This document shows, in pieces, positions 57,639-64,000 of a stretch of DNA of 64,000 nucleotides (position 1 is its first letter; each line of letters begins with the position of its first letter). The position numbers and the translations under genes were made by a program. Origin of the DNA: Vicinamibacterales bacterium (lineage in GTDB: Bacteria; Acidobacteriota; Vicinamibacteria; Vicinamibacterales; SCN-69-37); the NCBI GenBank assembly GCA_030827135.1, contig JAURFE010000001.1, positions 214,569 to 278,568 on the forward strand, read 5' to 3'. Under the pieces are notes generated by a model. The model worked only from the letters and a program-made list of their open reading frames with translations, searched no databases and had not been told where the DNA came from.

Positions 57639-58374
57639 CGTCGCCCGCGCGGCCAAGCGACCGCCCCGGCTTTCCGTTCACGGTCAGTGACACGGCACCG
57701 GCGTTGCCGACCTGCAACACAATTTCCCTGGTGGCCTCGAACCGCTGACGTTCGCCGCTCGCCATCACGCGCGCGGGAATCAGCGTGCCATCCGTCGTCA
57801 CCTGCACCCAGCAGTTGTCCGACGTGACCAACTCAATCCACAGCGGACTCGATGACTGGGAAGTCGCAGCAGGCGCCGGCCCCGGCACGACGGGCGCCGG
57901 CGGAGAAACAGGGACCGGCGCCGGAGCACTTGCGACCTGTGGCGCCGTGGCGGCCGCATCGAATCCTGTCGGGCCCCCAAATGTCATCTGCCACCACACC
58001 ACCGCGCCGATAATCAGCAGCACCAGCACCACGACGCCGATGCGCAGCGCGACACCCGCGCGGCGCTGCAACTCGAGAAACGCGCGATCGTCGGCCGTCA
58101 CTTCCGGCCGGGCTTCGTCCGTGTTGCGGCGGCTGTCGTATTCACCAAGTTCCACCAGGAACTGCGCGATGACTTCGTCCGGATCAAGCCCCACTTCGAG
58201 CGCATAGGCCTTCACGAACGCGCGACTGAAGATGCCGCCGGGCAACTTCGACAGATCCCCCCGCTCCAACGCCTCGAGTGCCGCGGCGGAAATCTTGGTG
58301 GACGTGGCGATCTGTCGCAGCGAGATGCCGCGGCTTTCGCGCGCGTGTTTCAGTTGGGCTCCGAACTCACTCAT
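57547..58374 (-). CDS. rodZ: RodZ-like helix-turn-helix membrane protein
   Basis: This 275-residue protein has an N-terminal Xre-type HTH (LKHARESRGISLRQIATSTK...LEALERGDLSKLPGG, residues ~8-55) and the SRAFVKAYALEVGLDPDEV stretch. One membrane helix lies near 113-130. A Pro/Ala-rich linker leads to a C-terminal DUF4115-type domain (LWIELVTSDNCWVQVTTDG). RodZ binds MreB and shapes the cell. It is the last gene of the long ffh operon, 12 bp after thiE2. The extreme C-terminus overlaps a convergent small ORF. Confidence 0.85.
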   Translation of the reverse strand: MSEFGAQLKHARESRGISLRQIATSTKISAAALEALERGDLSKLPGGIFSRAFVKAYALEVGLDPDEVIAQFLVELGEYDSRRNTDEARPEVTADDRAFLELQRRAGVALRIGVVVLVLLIIGAVVWWQMTFGGPTGFDAAATAPQVASAPAPVPVSPPAPVVPGPAPAATSQSSSPLWIELVTSDNCWVQVTTDGTLIPARVMASGERQRFEATREIVLQVGNAGAVSLTVNGKPGRSLGRAGDVRTVTISSANVSEFYRDAPPTPNASGTGRP

Positions 58375-58386
58375 GGGATCGTCTCG

Positions 58387-59031
58387 CTACTGTATCGGAA
58401 AACCTGCGGCCCCACGCAAATCTCTGATGGCTCCACGTGGTCCACGTGCCCCCGCCGCGCGGCCAATCGGCAGGAACAGACTGATCGCTGCGAGCCCTGC
58501 CGCCCCGGCCGCCATGCACGCGGCCGCCGTCTCGACGGTAATCCCGCCGACGGCCACGACCGGCCTGCCACTGCGGGCGACCACGGCCCGCACCACCTCC
58601 AGTCCCCGCACAGGCTTGGTCCCGGACGCAAAGACGGCCCCAACGAGGAGGTAGTCCACTCCCGCCACATCCCGCAGCGATGCATCGTGCACCGATCGGC
58701 CAACCACCCAGGAGGTCGTCGCCAGCACGCGCACACGCGCTGCCGGCCAGCCATCGTCGCGCACATGGACCCCATCGGCACCGGCGATCACAGCCACGTC
58801 CGCCCGATCGTTGACCAGGACGCGGGTGGATGTGCCCCGGGTATCGGCCACAACACCCCGCGCCAGATCACACAGTGTCGCCGCAGACAGGGCGCGTTCC
58901 CGAAGTTGAATGACATCAATGCCGGCGTCAATGGCCTCGGCCAGCCAGCGCCTGACGCCGGTCACCAGATCGCGATCGGTGCGCGCCTCCGGGCACGCGC
59001 GACGACTGTCAGTGATGAGCGTCAGCGTCAT
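58387..59031 (-). CDS. Divergent ThiE/TenI-like thiamine phosphate synthase family protein
   Basis: From the ATG at 59031 the protein has 214 residues. Barrel motifs are IQLRERALS, VNDRADVAVIAGADGVHV, YLLVGAVFASGTKP and VAVGGIT. Compared with the canonical copy at 28178, the Gln after GVHV is replaced and GPVFGTRTK becomes GAVFASGTKP, so catalysis may differ. It could be a second thiamine phosphate synthase or a TenI-like aminothiazole tautomerase. It sits in the ffh-rplS operon between rnhB and rodZ, with no other thi genes. Confidence 0.75.
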   Translation of the reverse strand: MTLTLITDSRRACPEARTDRDLVTGVRRWLAEAIDAGIDVIQLRERALSAATLCDLARGVVADTRGTSTRVLVNDRADVAVIAGADGVHVRDDGWPAARVRVLATTSWVVGRSVHDASLRDVAGVDYLLVGAVFASGTKPVRGLEVVRAVVARSGRPVVAVGGITVETAAACMAAGAAGLAAISLFLPIGRAAGARGPRGAIRDLRGAAGFPIQ

Positions 59032-59212
59032 CGGCGGGCTTCGCCCATCGGCTGCAGATGGCGGCAGACAGATCGCGGATGCCGGACCACGCCGTGATGA
59101 GTCCCACGCCGGACACCGCGCCCCGCGCATACAGGTTTTCCATCACCACGTCGAGCCACGGCCAGAGGTCGCCAAAGTAGTTGCGGTCCCACAGCCGGGA
59201 CCACGGCGCCAT
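59009..59212 (-). CDS. Small hypothetical protein, possible membrane-associated
   Basis: This 67-codon frame from the ATG at 59212 encodes MAPWSRLWDRNYFGDLWPWL and then GAVSGVGLITAWSGIRDL. The frame stays open upstream and encodes a hydrophobic LLIAAYLIEAGLLLI before the ATG, but no ATG, GTG or TTG is present there. The real start may therefore be non-standard, or the N-terminus is as given. The 3' end overlaps thiE2 by 23 bp on the same strand. Family not recognised. Confidence 0.45.
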   Translation of the reverse strand: MAPWSRLWDRNYFGDLWPWLDVVMENLYARGAVSGVGLITAWSGIRDLSAAICSRWAKPADDADAHH

Positions 59213-59292
59213 GATCAGCAGGAGCCCCGCCTCGATGAGGTAGGCCGCGATGAGGAGTCGACTGAAGAAGTGAATGGGTAAACTCCGGCTTG

Positions 59293-59928
59293 TCAGTCTG
59301 CGATGGTATCAGAGAGGTCGAACAGCGTCGGGGGCCGGAACGTCCGGCGATGCGCCGCGGAGTACCCGTATCTGGCGACCGCCGCAAGGTGGTCAGCCGT
59401 CGCGTAGCCCTTGTGCCGGTCAAATCCGTACCGCGGATCATCGTCATGCAGACGGCACATCAAGGCGTCCCGTTCCACTTTTGCGATGATTGAGGCGGCC
59501 GCGATGGCGGCGACCCTGGCATCCCCACCGATGACGGCCCGTTGCGCCACCGGCAGCCCGGGAATCGGAAAGCCGTCCACCAGCACAAACGCGGGCAGGG
59601 GCACGAGGCTGAGGGCCGCCTGTCGCATGGCGGTCAGTGACGCACGGTGAATGTTCAGGCGATCGATCTCGGACGGCGACAGGATGGCCGTTGCACACGC
59701 CACTGCGGACGCGCGAATCCTGACGGCCAGGGCCTCACGCTCTTCAGCGCGCAGCACCTTGGAGTCGGCCAGACCCGGAATGTGGCGATCGGGATGCAGA
59801 ATGACGGCGCCGGCGACGACGGGCCCGGCGAGACAGCCTCGCCCGACCTCATCGACGCCGGCCACGTACACAAACCCGAGCCGGCGCACGGCGTTTTCCA
59901 ACGCACGCGAGGCCCGGGGCCGCGGCAT
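59293..59928 (-). CDS. rnhB: Ribonuclease HII
   Basis: This 211-residue protein has the catalytic DEVGRG at 26-31, DSKVL, VDGFPIPGL, GGDARVAAIAAASIIAKVERD and the YGFDRHKGYAT motif. It cleaves RNA of RNA-DNA hybrids and excises single misincorporated ribonucleotides. Its start directly adjoins the rplS stop, the common rplS-rnhB order. Confidence 0.96.
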   Translation of the reverse strand: MPRPRASRALENAVRRLGFVYVAGVDEVGRGCLAGPVVAGAVILHPDRHIPGLADSKVLRAEEREALAVRIRASAVACATAILSPSEIDRLNIHRASLTAMRQAALSLVPLPAFVLVDGFPIPGLPVAQRAVIGGDARVAAIAAASIIAKVERDALMCRLHDDDPRYGFDRHKGYATADHLAAVARYGYSAAHRRTFRPPTLFDLSDTIAD

Positions 59929-60273
59929 TTACGTCCGCTTCTTTTCCTTCATGCGGGCTGCCTTGCCGCGCAGGTCGCGCAGGTAGTACAGCTTCGCGCG
60001 GCGCACCTTGGCGCTGCGAACCACTTCGATCTTGTCGATCGTCGGCGAGTGCAGCGGGAAGATACGCTCGACCCCCTGGCCGAAGGACACCTTCCGCACC
60101 GTGAACGTGGCGCGCACGCCACCGCGGTGCTGGCCGATGACCAGGCCTTCGAACACCTGGATTCGTTCCTTGTCGCCTTCGCGCACTTTCACGTGCACTT
60201 TGACGGTGTCGCCGGACCGCATCGCGGGCCGGGCCACCAGGTGGGGCTGTTCAATCATCTCTAGCGCGTTCAT
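59929..60273 (-). CDS. rplS: 50S ribosomal protein L19
   Basis: This 114-residue protein has [51 protein letters not shown] and [21 protein letters not shown] (quoted in part). It lies at the 30S-50S interface. It overlaps the trmD stop by 4 bp. Confidence 0.98.
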   Translation of the reverse strand: MNALEMIEQPHLVARPAMRSGDTVKVHVKVREGDKERIQVFEGLVIGQHRGGVRATFTVRKVSFGQGVERIFPLHSPTIDKIEVVRSAKVRRAKLYYLRDLRGKAARMKEKKRT

Positions 60274-61040
60274 GACCGTCTCCTCTTTGCCGACGCTGAC
60301 GCGTCGGCTTCCAACAACTCACGTGCCTTGCGTTCCTCACCCGTGAGGTCCGCGGCGTCCAACAACTCCGGACGACGGTCCCGTGTGCGCTCGACGCGCT
60401 GGCGGGCCCGCCATCGTTCAATTTCGCCGTGGTGCCCGGACAACAACACCTCCGGCACCGCCCGATCCCGAAACACCGCCGGGCGCGTGTAGTGCGGATG
60501 ATCGAGCAATCCCCGCACAAACGAATCACCCGCCACCGACGACTCGTCGCCGACCACACCCGGCACCAGTCGCACCACCGCGTCCATCAGCACCAGGGCG
60601 GGCAGTTCCCCGCCCGTCAGCACGTAGTCCCCGATGGACACTTCATCGGTGACAAACGCGTCGGTCACGCGTTCGTCAATCCCTTCGTACCGGCCGCACA
60701 GCAGGACCAACCGCTCCATCCCTGCAAACCTCGCCGCCATCGCGTGCGTCAGCGGCTTCCCCTGCGGCGTCAGCAGCACCACCGCTGAGGGAGCGCCCCG
60801 TTCCGCGGTGATCGCCTCGACCGCCCGGAACAGCGGCTCGGGCTTGAGCACCATGCCCGGTCCACCGCCAAACGGCACATCGTCAACCACCCGATGTTTG
60901 TCGTCTGTGTAGTCGCGTAAATCCCGCGCCTGCACATCGACCAATCCCTTCGTCCGCGCCCTGGCCACCACCCCATCGACCAGCACCGCTTCCACCATCG
61001 CGGGGAAGATGGTCACGACATCAATCGTGAGCATGGTCAC
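60270..61040 (-). CDS. trmD: tRNA (guanine-N1)-methyltransferase
   Basis: This 256-residue SPOUT enzyme begins [15 protein letters not shown] and has [27 protein letters not shown] and the knotted SAM site ([29 protein letters not shown]). The catalytic Asp is in [18 protein letters not shown]. It makes m1G37 in tRNAs and prevents frameshifting. The start overlaps the rimM 3' end by 20 bp. Confidence 0.97.
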   Translation of the reverse strand: MTMLTIDVVTIFPAMVEAVLVDGVVARARTKGLVDVQARDLRDYTDDKHRVVDDVPFGGGPGMVLKPEPLFRAVEAITAERGAPSAVVLLTPQGKPLTHAMAARFAGMERLVLLCGRYEGIDERVTDAFVTDEVSIGDYVLTGGELPALVLMDAVVRLVPGVVGDESSVAGDSFVRGLLDHPHYTRPAVFRDRAVPEVLLSGHHGEIERWRARQRVERTRDRRPELLDAADLTGEERKARELLEADASASAKRRRS

Positions 61041-61551
61041 CCTCGCGCGTCGGCCGATTGACGTCCAGCAGCCCCTCAGGGGGCGCGATCACAATCCGCC
61101 GCGCCGCGACGTCCACCTCGCGGCAAATGTCACCGGCCATCGGCACCAGGACTTCGCCTGCCGGCGCGTCGATCCCGAGCACCGCCTGCGCGGCCCCGGT
61201 ATACACAATGGCGACCGGGCCAACAACCTGACCATCCACCGTCTCCACCGTGCATCCCACCAGATCGTGCAGGTAATACTGCCCCGCCGGCAGCGCACCA
61301 AGCGCCTCCGGCTCAATCTGCAGCTCCGTATTCCGGAGCCCCTCCGCCGCCTCGATCGACTCGAGTCCGGTGAAACGAACCACCCACCGATCGCCGTGCG
61401 GCCGGCTCGCGGTGATCGTCAACTCCCGGCCGCCGCTGGTGCGGACCCTGGCGCCCTTGCGGAACCGGGTCTCGGCGAAGTCCGTGGCCGACTCGACCAC
61501 CACATCACCCTTCAGCCCATGCGGCCGAACGATCCGCCCCACCGTCACCAC
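61021..61551 (-). CDS. rimM: 16S rRNA processing protein RimM
   Basis: This 176-residue protein has an N-terminal beta-barrel (VTVGRIVRPHGLKGDVVVES, FTGLESIEAAEGLRN) and a C-terminal PRC-barrel (QYYLHDLVGCTVETVDGQVV, APAGEVLVPM). It binds S19 during 30S head assembly. It sits 2 bp after khpA and overlaps trmD, as in most bacteria. Confidence 0.95.
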   Translation of the reverse strand: MVTVGRIVRPHGLKGDVVVESATDFAETRFRKGARVRTSGGRELTITASRPHGDRWVVRFTGLESIEAAEGLRNTELQIEPEALGALPAGQYYLHDLVGCTVETVDGQVVGPVAIVYTGAAQAVLGIDAPAGEVLVPMAGDICREVDVAARRIVIAPPEGLLDVNRPTREGDHAHD

Positions 61552-61553
61552 GG

Positions 61554-61796
61554 CTAGTCGTCGCGAAAGTCGACCGTGACGCGTTCACCGTCGAGTTCCC
61601 CGGCGGCCGCCGCCAGTGTGCGCACCGCCGAGGCCGTGCGGCCCTGGCGTCCGATCACCCGACCGAGGTCGCCCGGGGCCATCGTGAGTTCGATGATCGT
61701 GGTCCCGCGCCGCGGCACCTCGATCACATCGACCTCGTCCGGCTGGCTCGCCAGCGCCCGCGCGACGACTTCGACGACGTCGCGTGCGCGGCTCAC
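61554..61796 (-). CDS. khpA: KH-domain RNA-binding protein (KhpA/YlqC)
   Basis: This 80-residue single KH domain has the GxxG loop in GRVIGRQGRTASAVRTL (near 44-60), preceded by VVARALASQPDEVDV. KhpA binds RNA, often with KhpB/Jag, and affects cell division and translation. The position between rpsP and rimM is conserved in many Gram-positive bacteria and deeply branching diderms. The start overlaps the rpsP stop by 4 bp. Confidence 0.93.
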   Translation of the reverse strand: MSRARDVVEVVARALASQPDEVDVIEVPRRGTTIIELTMAPGDLGRVIGRQGRTASAVRTLAAAAGELDGERVTVDFRDD

Positions 61797-62065
61797 TGGG
61801 CCGCCGGTGCCGCCGCGTCCGCGGCCACGGGCACCGGTGCGCGCGCAATCAACGTGCGCAGCGTGTCGGACGGCTGCGCGCCCTTGCCCACCCAGTGCGC
61901 CAGGCGCTCACGGTCGAGCGTCAGCGTCTCGGGCTTCGTCCGCGGGTTGTAATGCCCGATGATCTCGATGAAACGGCCTTCGCGTGCCGCCGCCGATTCC
62001 GTCACCACAATGCGGAAAAACGGCCGGTTCTTCGAACCCGCGCGCCGCATACGAATCACTACCAT
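61793..62065 (-). CDS. rpsP: 30S ribosomal protein S16
   Basis: This 90-residue protein begins VVIRMRRAGSKNRPFFRIVV. It has GRFIEIIGHYNPRTKPE, RERLAHWVGKGAQPSDTLRTL and a short Ala/Pro tail. It is needed for 30S assembly. It lies 15 bp after ffh. Confidence 0.98.
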   Translation of the reverse strand: MVVIRMRRAGSKNRPFFRIVVTESAAAREGRFIEIIGHYNPRTKPETLTLDRERLAHWVGKGAQPSDTLRTLIARAPVPVAADAAAPAAQ

Positions 62066-62080
62066 GTCTGTCTCTCCCTG

Positions 62081-63433
62081 CTATCTGCCACGCATCATCT
62101 GCATCATGCGCTGCTGGCCTTTGCGGCCACCACCTGCGCCACTCATCGTCTTGAGCATCTTGCGCATCTCGACGAACTGCTTGAGCAGCCGATTCACGTC
62201 TTCCACCGTCGTGCCGCTGCCGCGCGCGATGCGCTTGCGGCGGCTGCCGTTGAGCAGCTGGTGATCGGCCCGCTCTTCCAGCGTCATCGAGCTGATGATC
62301 GCCTGCACGCGGGCCAACTGCTTCTCATCCACCTGGGCGCCGGCTTTCGCCGCCTGCTTCATCGCCCCCAGGCCCGGAATCATCCCGAGCACCTGTTCGA
62401 GCGGCCCCATCTTCTTCAACGTCTTCAACTGGTCCGCAAAATCCTCCAGCGTGAAGTCATCGAGCCGCGTCTTCTTCTCGAGCTTCTCGCGGGTGTCGTC
62501 ATCAAGCGCCGCTTCCGCACGCTCAATGAGCGTGAGGACGTCGCCCATCCCCAACATCCGCGAGACGAGCCGGTCCGCGTGGAACGGCTCCAAATCCTGC
62601 GGGCGCTCGCCGACGCCCACAAAGGCAATCGGCACGCCCACGACACCCACCACCGACAACGCCGCGCCACCGCGCTGGTCGCCGTCGAGCTTCGTCAGCA
62701 CGACGCCGGTGACGCCCGTGCGCGCGTTGAACTCGCCCGCGCTCCGGATCGCGTCCTGCCCGGTCATCGCATCAGCGACGTAGAGGCGGTCGGTCGGGTC
62801 CACCGCTTTCGCGATCGCATCCAACTCCGCCATCAACTCGTCGTCGATGTGCAGACGGCCCGCGGTATCGACAATCAACGTGTCGAACCCGAGCTGCTTC
62901 GTCATCGCGAGCGCACCCGCCGCGCGCGCGACCGGATCCATCTCCCCCACGGGATCGTGGACCCGCACGCCGACCTGCTTCGCCAGCACCGAGAGTTGCT
63001 GGATGGCCGCCGGCCGCCGCACGTCGGTGGACACCACCAGGGGATGTTTTCCCTGCTGCGTCAGCCAGCGTGCCAACTTCGCCGTCGTGGTCGTCTTGCC
63101 CGACCCCTGCAGGCCCAGCATCAACACCACGCGCGGTTTACGTGCGGTCTCCGTCAGCCCGCCGGTGACGTCGCCAAACAGGGCGAGCAGTTCGTCGCGC
63201 ACAATGCGCACGACCTGCTGGTCCGGCGTCAGGCTCCGCAACACCTCGTCGCCAATCGCCTTCGCCCGCACGCGGTCGATGAACGCCTTGACGACGCGGA
63301 AGTTGACGTCGGCCTCGAGCAGCGCCAGGCGGATTTCCCGCAGGGCCGCATCCACCGACGCTTCGGTCAGGCGCGATTCGCCCCGAAGCGTCTTGAAGAC
63401 GTCCTGCAGCCTGGTACTTAACGAGTACAACAT
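62081..63433 (-). CDS. ffh: Signal recognition particle protein Ffh
   Basis: From the ATG at 63433 the protein has 450 residues. It has an N domain (FKTLRGESRLTEASVDAALR), a G domain with GLQGSGKTTTTAKLA, DVRRPAAIQQL, VDTAGRLHIDDELM, VLTKLDGDQRGGAALS, and a Met-rich M domain ending RKGQQRMMQMMRGR. It binds signal sequences and 4.5S RNA. A TTG at 63475 opens the frame earlier, but the added residues contain a leader hairpin and no family similarity. It heads the operon that runs to rodZ. Confidence 0.96.
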   Translation of the reverse strand: MLYSLSTRLQDVFKTLRGESRLTEASVDAALREIRLALLEADVNFRVVKAFIDRVRAKAIGDEVLRSLTPDQQVVRIVRDELLALFGDVTGGLTETARKPRVVLMLGLQGSGKTTTTAKLARWLTQQGKHPLVVSTDVRRPAAIQQLSVLAKQVGVRVHDPVGEMDPVARAAGALAMTKQLGFDTLIVDTAGRLHIDDELMAELDAIAKAVDPTDRLYVADAMTGQDAIRSAGEFNARTGVTGVVLTKLDGDQRGGAALSVVGVVGVPIAFVGVGERPQDLEPFHADRLVSRMLGMGDVLTLIERAEAALDDDTREKLEKKTRLDDFTLEDFADQLKTLKKMGPLEQVLGMIPGLGAMKQAAKAGAQVDEKQLARVQAIISSMTLEERADHQLLNGSRRKRIARGSGTTVEDVNRLLKQFVEMRKMLKTMSGAGGGRKGQQRMMQMMRGR

Positions 63434-63449
63434 AACAGCGCACATGCAC

Positions 63450-63487
63450 TCCGGGCACACTTCGCCCGGACGCAAACCGCTATCTTA
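63450..63487 (-). promoter_or_regulatory. Candidate ffh -10 box and leader hairpin
   Basis: On the minus strand TAAGAT (63482-63487, within TGTAAGAT, an extended -10) precedes a perfect 7-bp stem TCCGGGC/GCCCGGA (63450-63470, 7-nt loop) in the short leader before the ATG at 63433. The -35 falls in the tandem tract and is not recognisable. Confidence 0.4.
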
Positions 63488-63489
63488 CA

Positions 63490-63545
63490 ACAGGTTCATG
63501 GTTCATCGGTTCATGGTTCAGGGTGCTGGTTCCGGGTTCCCGCCC
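63490..63545. repeat. (GGTTCAT)n heptamer tract at the 3' end of the BNR-protein gene
   Basis: GGTTCATGGTTCATCGGTTC continues as decayed copies GGTTCAG, GGTGCTG, GGTTCCG, GGTTCCC. It runs through the stop codon at 63511-63513 and encodes the last residues of the neighbouring gene. It is the same word family as the tract at 32940-33022. Confidence 0.75.
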
Positions 63546-64000
63546 CGGAGATCCGGGGCAGGGATACGGCTGGTTTGACCGTGGCCGGCTGGGTCTGGGT
63601 CTGTCCGCCCGCTTCCAGGGTCACCCGGTAGGTGCCCGCCTGGACCAGCGCCCCGCCGCCGCCCCGGCCGCCCCGGCCGCCACCACCGACGCCACCTGAA
63701 GACCTGAGATTCCAGAGCACCCGCCGAATCCCTGTCCCGGCGGCCACCTGCTGGGTAAACACGGGCTGACCGTCGGCCCCCAACACCCGGACCGTGACGG
63801 GGCCGGTCGAGGCATCCCGCTGCCAGAACACGATCGACATCCCATTTGGCTCGTTCGGCGTCTCCAGCACATCGTCACCATAGAGCCGGTAGTTGCCCCA
63901 GTCGGATTCAAGGCGGAAGCCCTTGGGTTCGGGCGCGAACAGGTGGATCGGCTTGGCCAGTACGTCGGCCGACAGTTGCTGCAGCGGGGTGATGTCGGTC
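63511..64000 (-). CDS. C-terminal part of an exported BNR/sortilin-type glycosyl-hydrolase-like protein
   Basis: The frame is open to the window edge (163 codons in the window; start outside). It reads DITPLQQLSADVLAKPIHLF, then FRLESDWGNYRLYGDD, SIVFWQRDASTGPVTVRVLG and RRVLWNLRSS. This matches the C-terminal Ig-like part of BNR-repeat proteins annotated as glycosyl hydrolase or sortilin family. A Gly/Arg-rich run ([14 protein letters not shown]) interrupts the final domain. The last ~9 residues (GTRNQHPEP) come from the heptamer tract. The enzymatic function is unproven for this family. Confidence 0.7.
   Translation of the reverse strand, partial: TDITPLQQLSADVLAKPIHLFAPEPKGFRLESDWGNYRLYGDDVLETPNEPNGMSIVFWQRDASTGPVTVRVLGADGQPVFTQQVAAGTGIRRVLWNLRSSGGVGGGGRGGRGGGGALVQAGTYRVTLEAGGQTQTQPATVKPAVSLPRISGAGTRNQHPEP

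Overview
The window is a 64 kb, GC-rich, gene-dense bacterial chromosome segment; no stretch over 300 bases lacks a gene. The organism is diderm: it has a CMP-KDO pathway, LapB, LolA, secretins and type IV pilus inner-membrane genes. It makes PilMNOPQ, a ferredoxin-type 2-oxoglutarate oxidoreductase and a lactate-dehydrogenase-like malate dehydrogenase. Exported proteins carry Gly/Arg-rich inserts. Together these suggest an Acidobacteriota lineage of the Vicinamibacteria type. That placement is inference, because no rRNA gene is present.

Layout. 1-7258: TCA block with korA (partial), sucD and sucC leftward, sdhCAB rightward. 7259-12673: a repeat array, a DUF2585 membrane protein, a broken spermidine-synthase-like gene, a Na/Pi cotransporter and a cytochrome c/copper-monooxygenase/TPR lipoprotein. 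12861-15069: mdh and icd. 15297-22665: a PilP/GspC-like protein, then the lipopolysaccharide-core operon kdsB-pyrG-kdsA-kdsD-kdsC-lapB, then coaE. 22640-28181: folD and three amino-acid transporters. 28178-31862: pepQ-accB-accC-thiE (leftward). 31988-37624: pilMNOPQ followed by two lipoproteins. 37907-40207: rplM-rpsI and rpsB-tsf. 40204-46409: an exported sugar isomerase-like protein, pyrH, frr, thrC, an asparaginase, a PepSY protein and pfkA. 46492-50645: a small ORF, tRNA-Ala(CGC), lolA, a TPR-secretin and a MacB-type permease. 50697-57363: the leftward operon nagZ-ldcA-mpl-murB-murA, with a GHMP kinase diverging from it. 57411-63433: the leftward operon ffh-rpsP-khpA-rimM-trmD-rplS-rnhB-(small ORF)-thiE2-rodZ. 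63511-64000: the end of an exported BNR/sortilin-type hydrolase.

Two layers of non-coding structure overlie these genes. The first is a family of REP-like palindromes (11 copies). Each has a GTAG-like tetranucleotide at its foot and a GAACT-type loop, and each lies just 3' of a gene; five of them form alternating pairs with a 72-bp period at 7267-7437. The second is a set of short tracts of degenerate 7-8-nt tandem repeats at gene boundaries (words such as GGTCCAG, CATGAAC, GCCCAGC). In places these run into coding sequence and supply a start codon, a signal peptide or a C-terminal tail. No transposase, phage gene, CRISPR array or rRNA was seen.

The most notable protein-level observations are these: MurA has Asp in place of the catalytic Cys; muropeptide-recycling and UDP-MurNAc synthesis genes share one operon, with an unassigned GHMP sugar kinase beside it; and one lipoprotein joins a c-type haem site, copper-monooxygenase-like histidines and TPRs.
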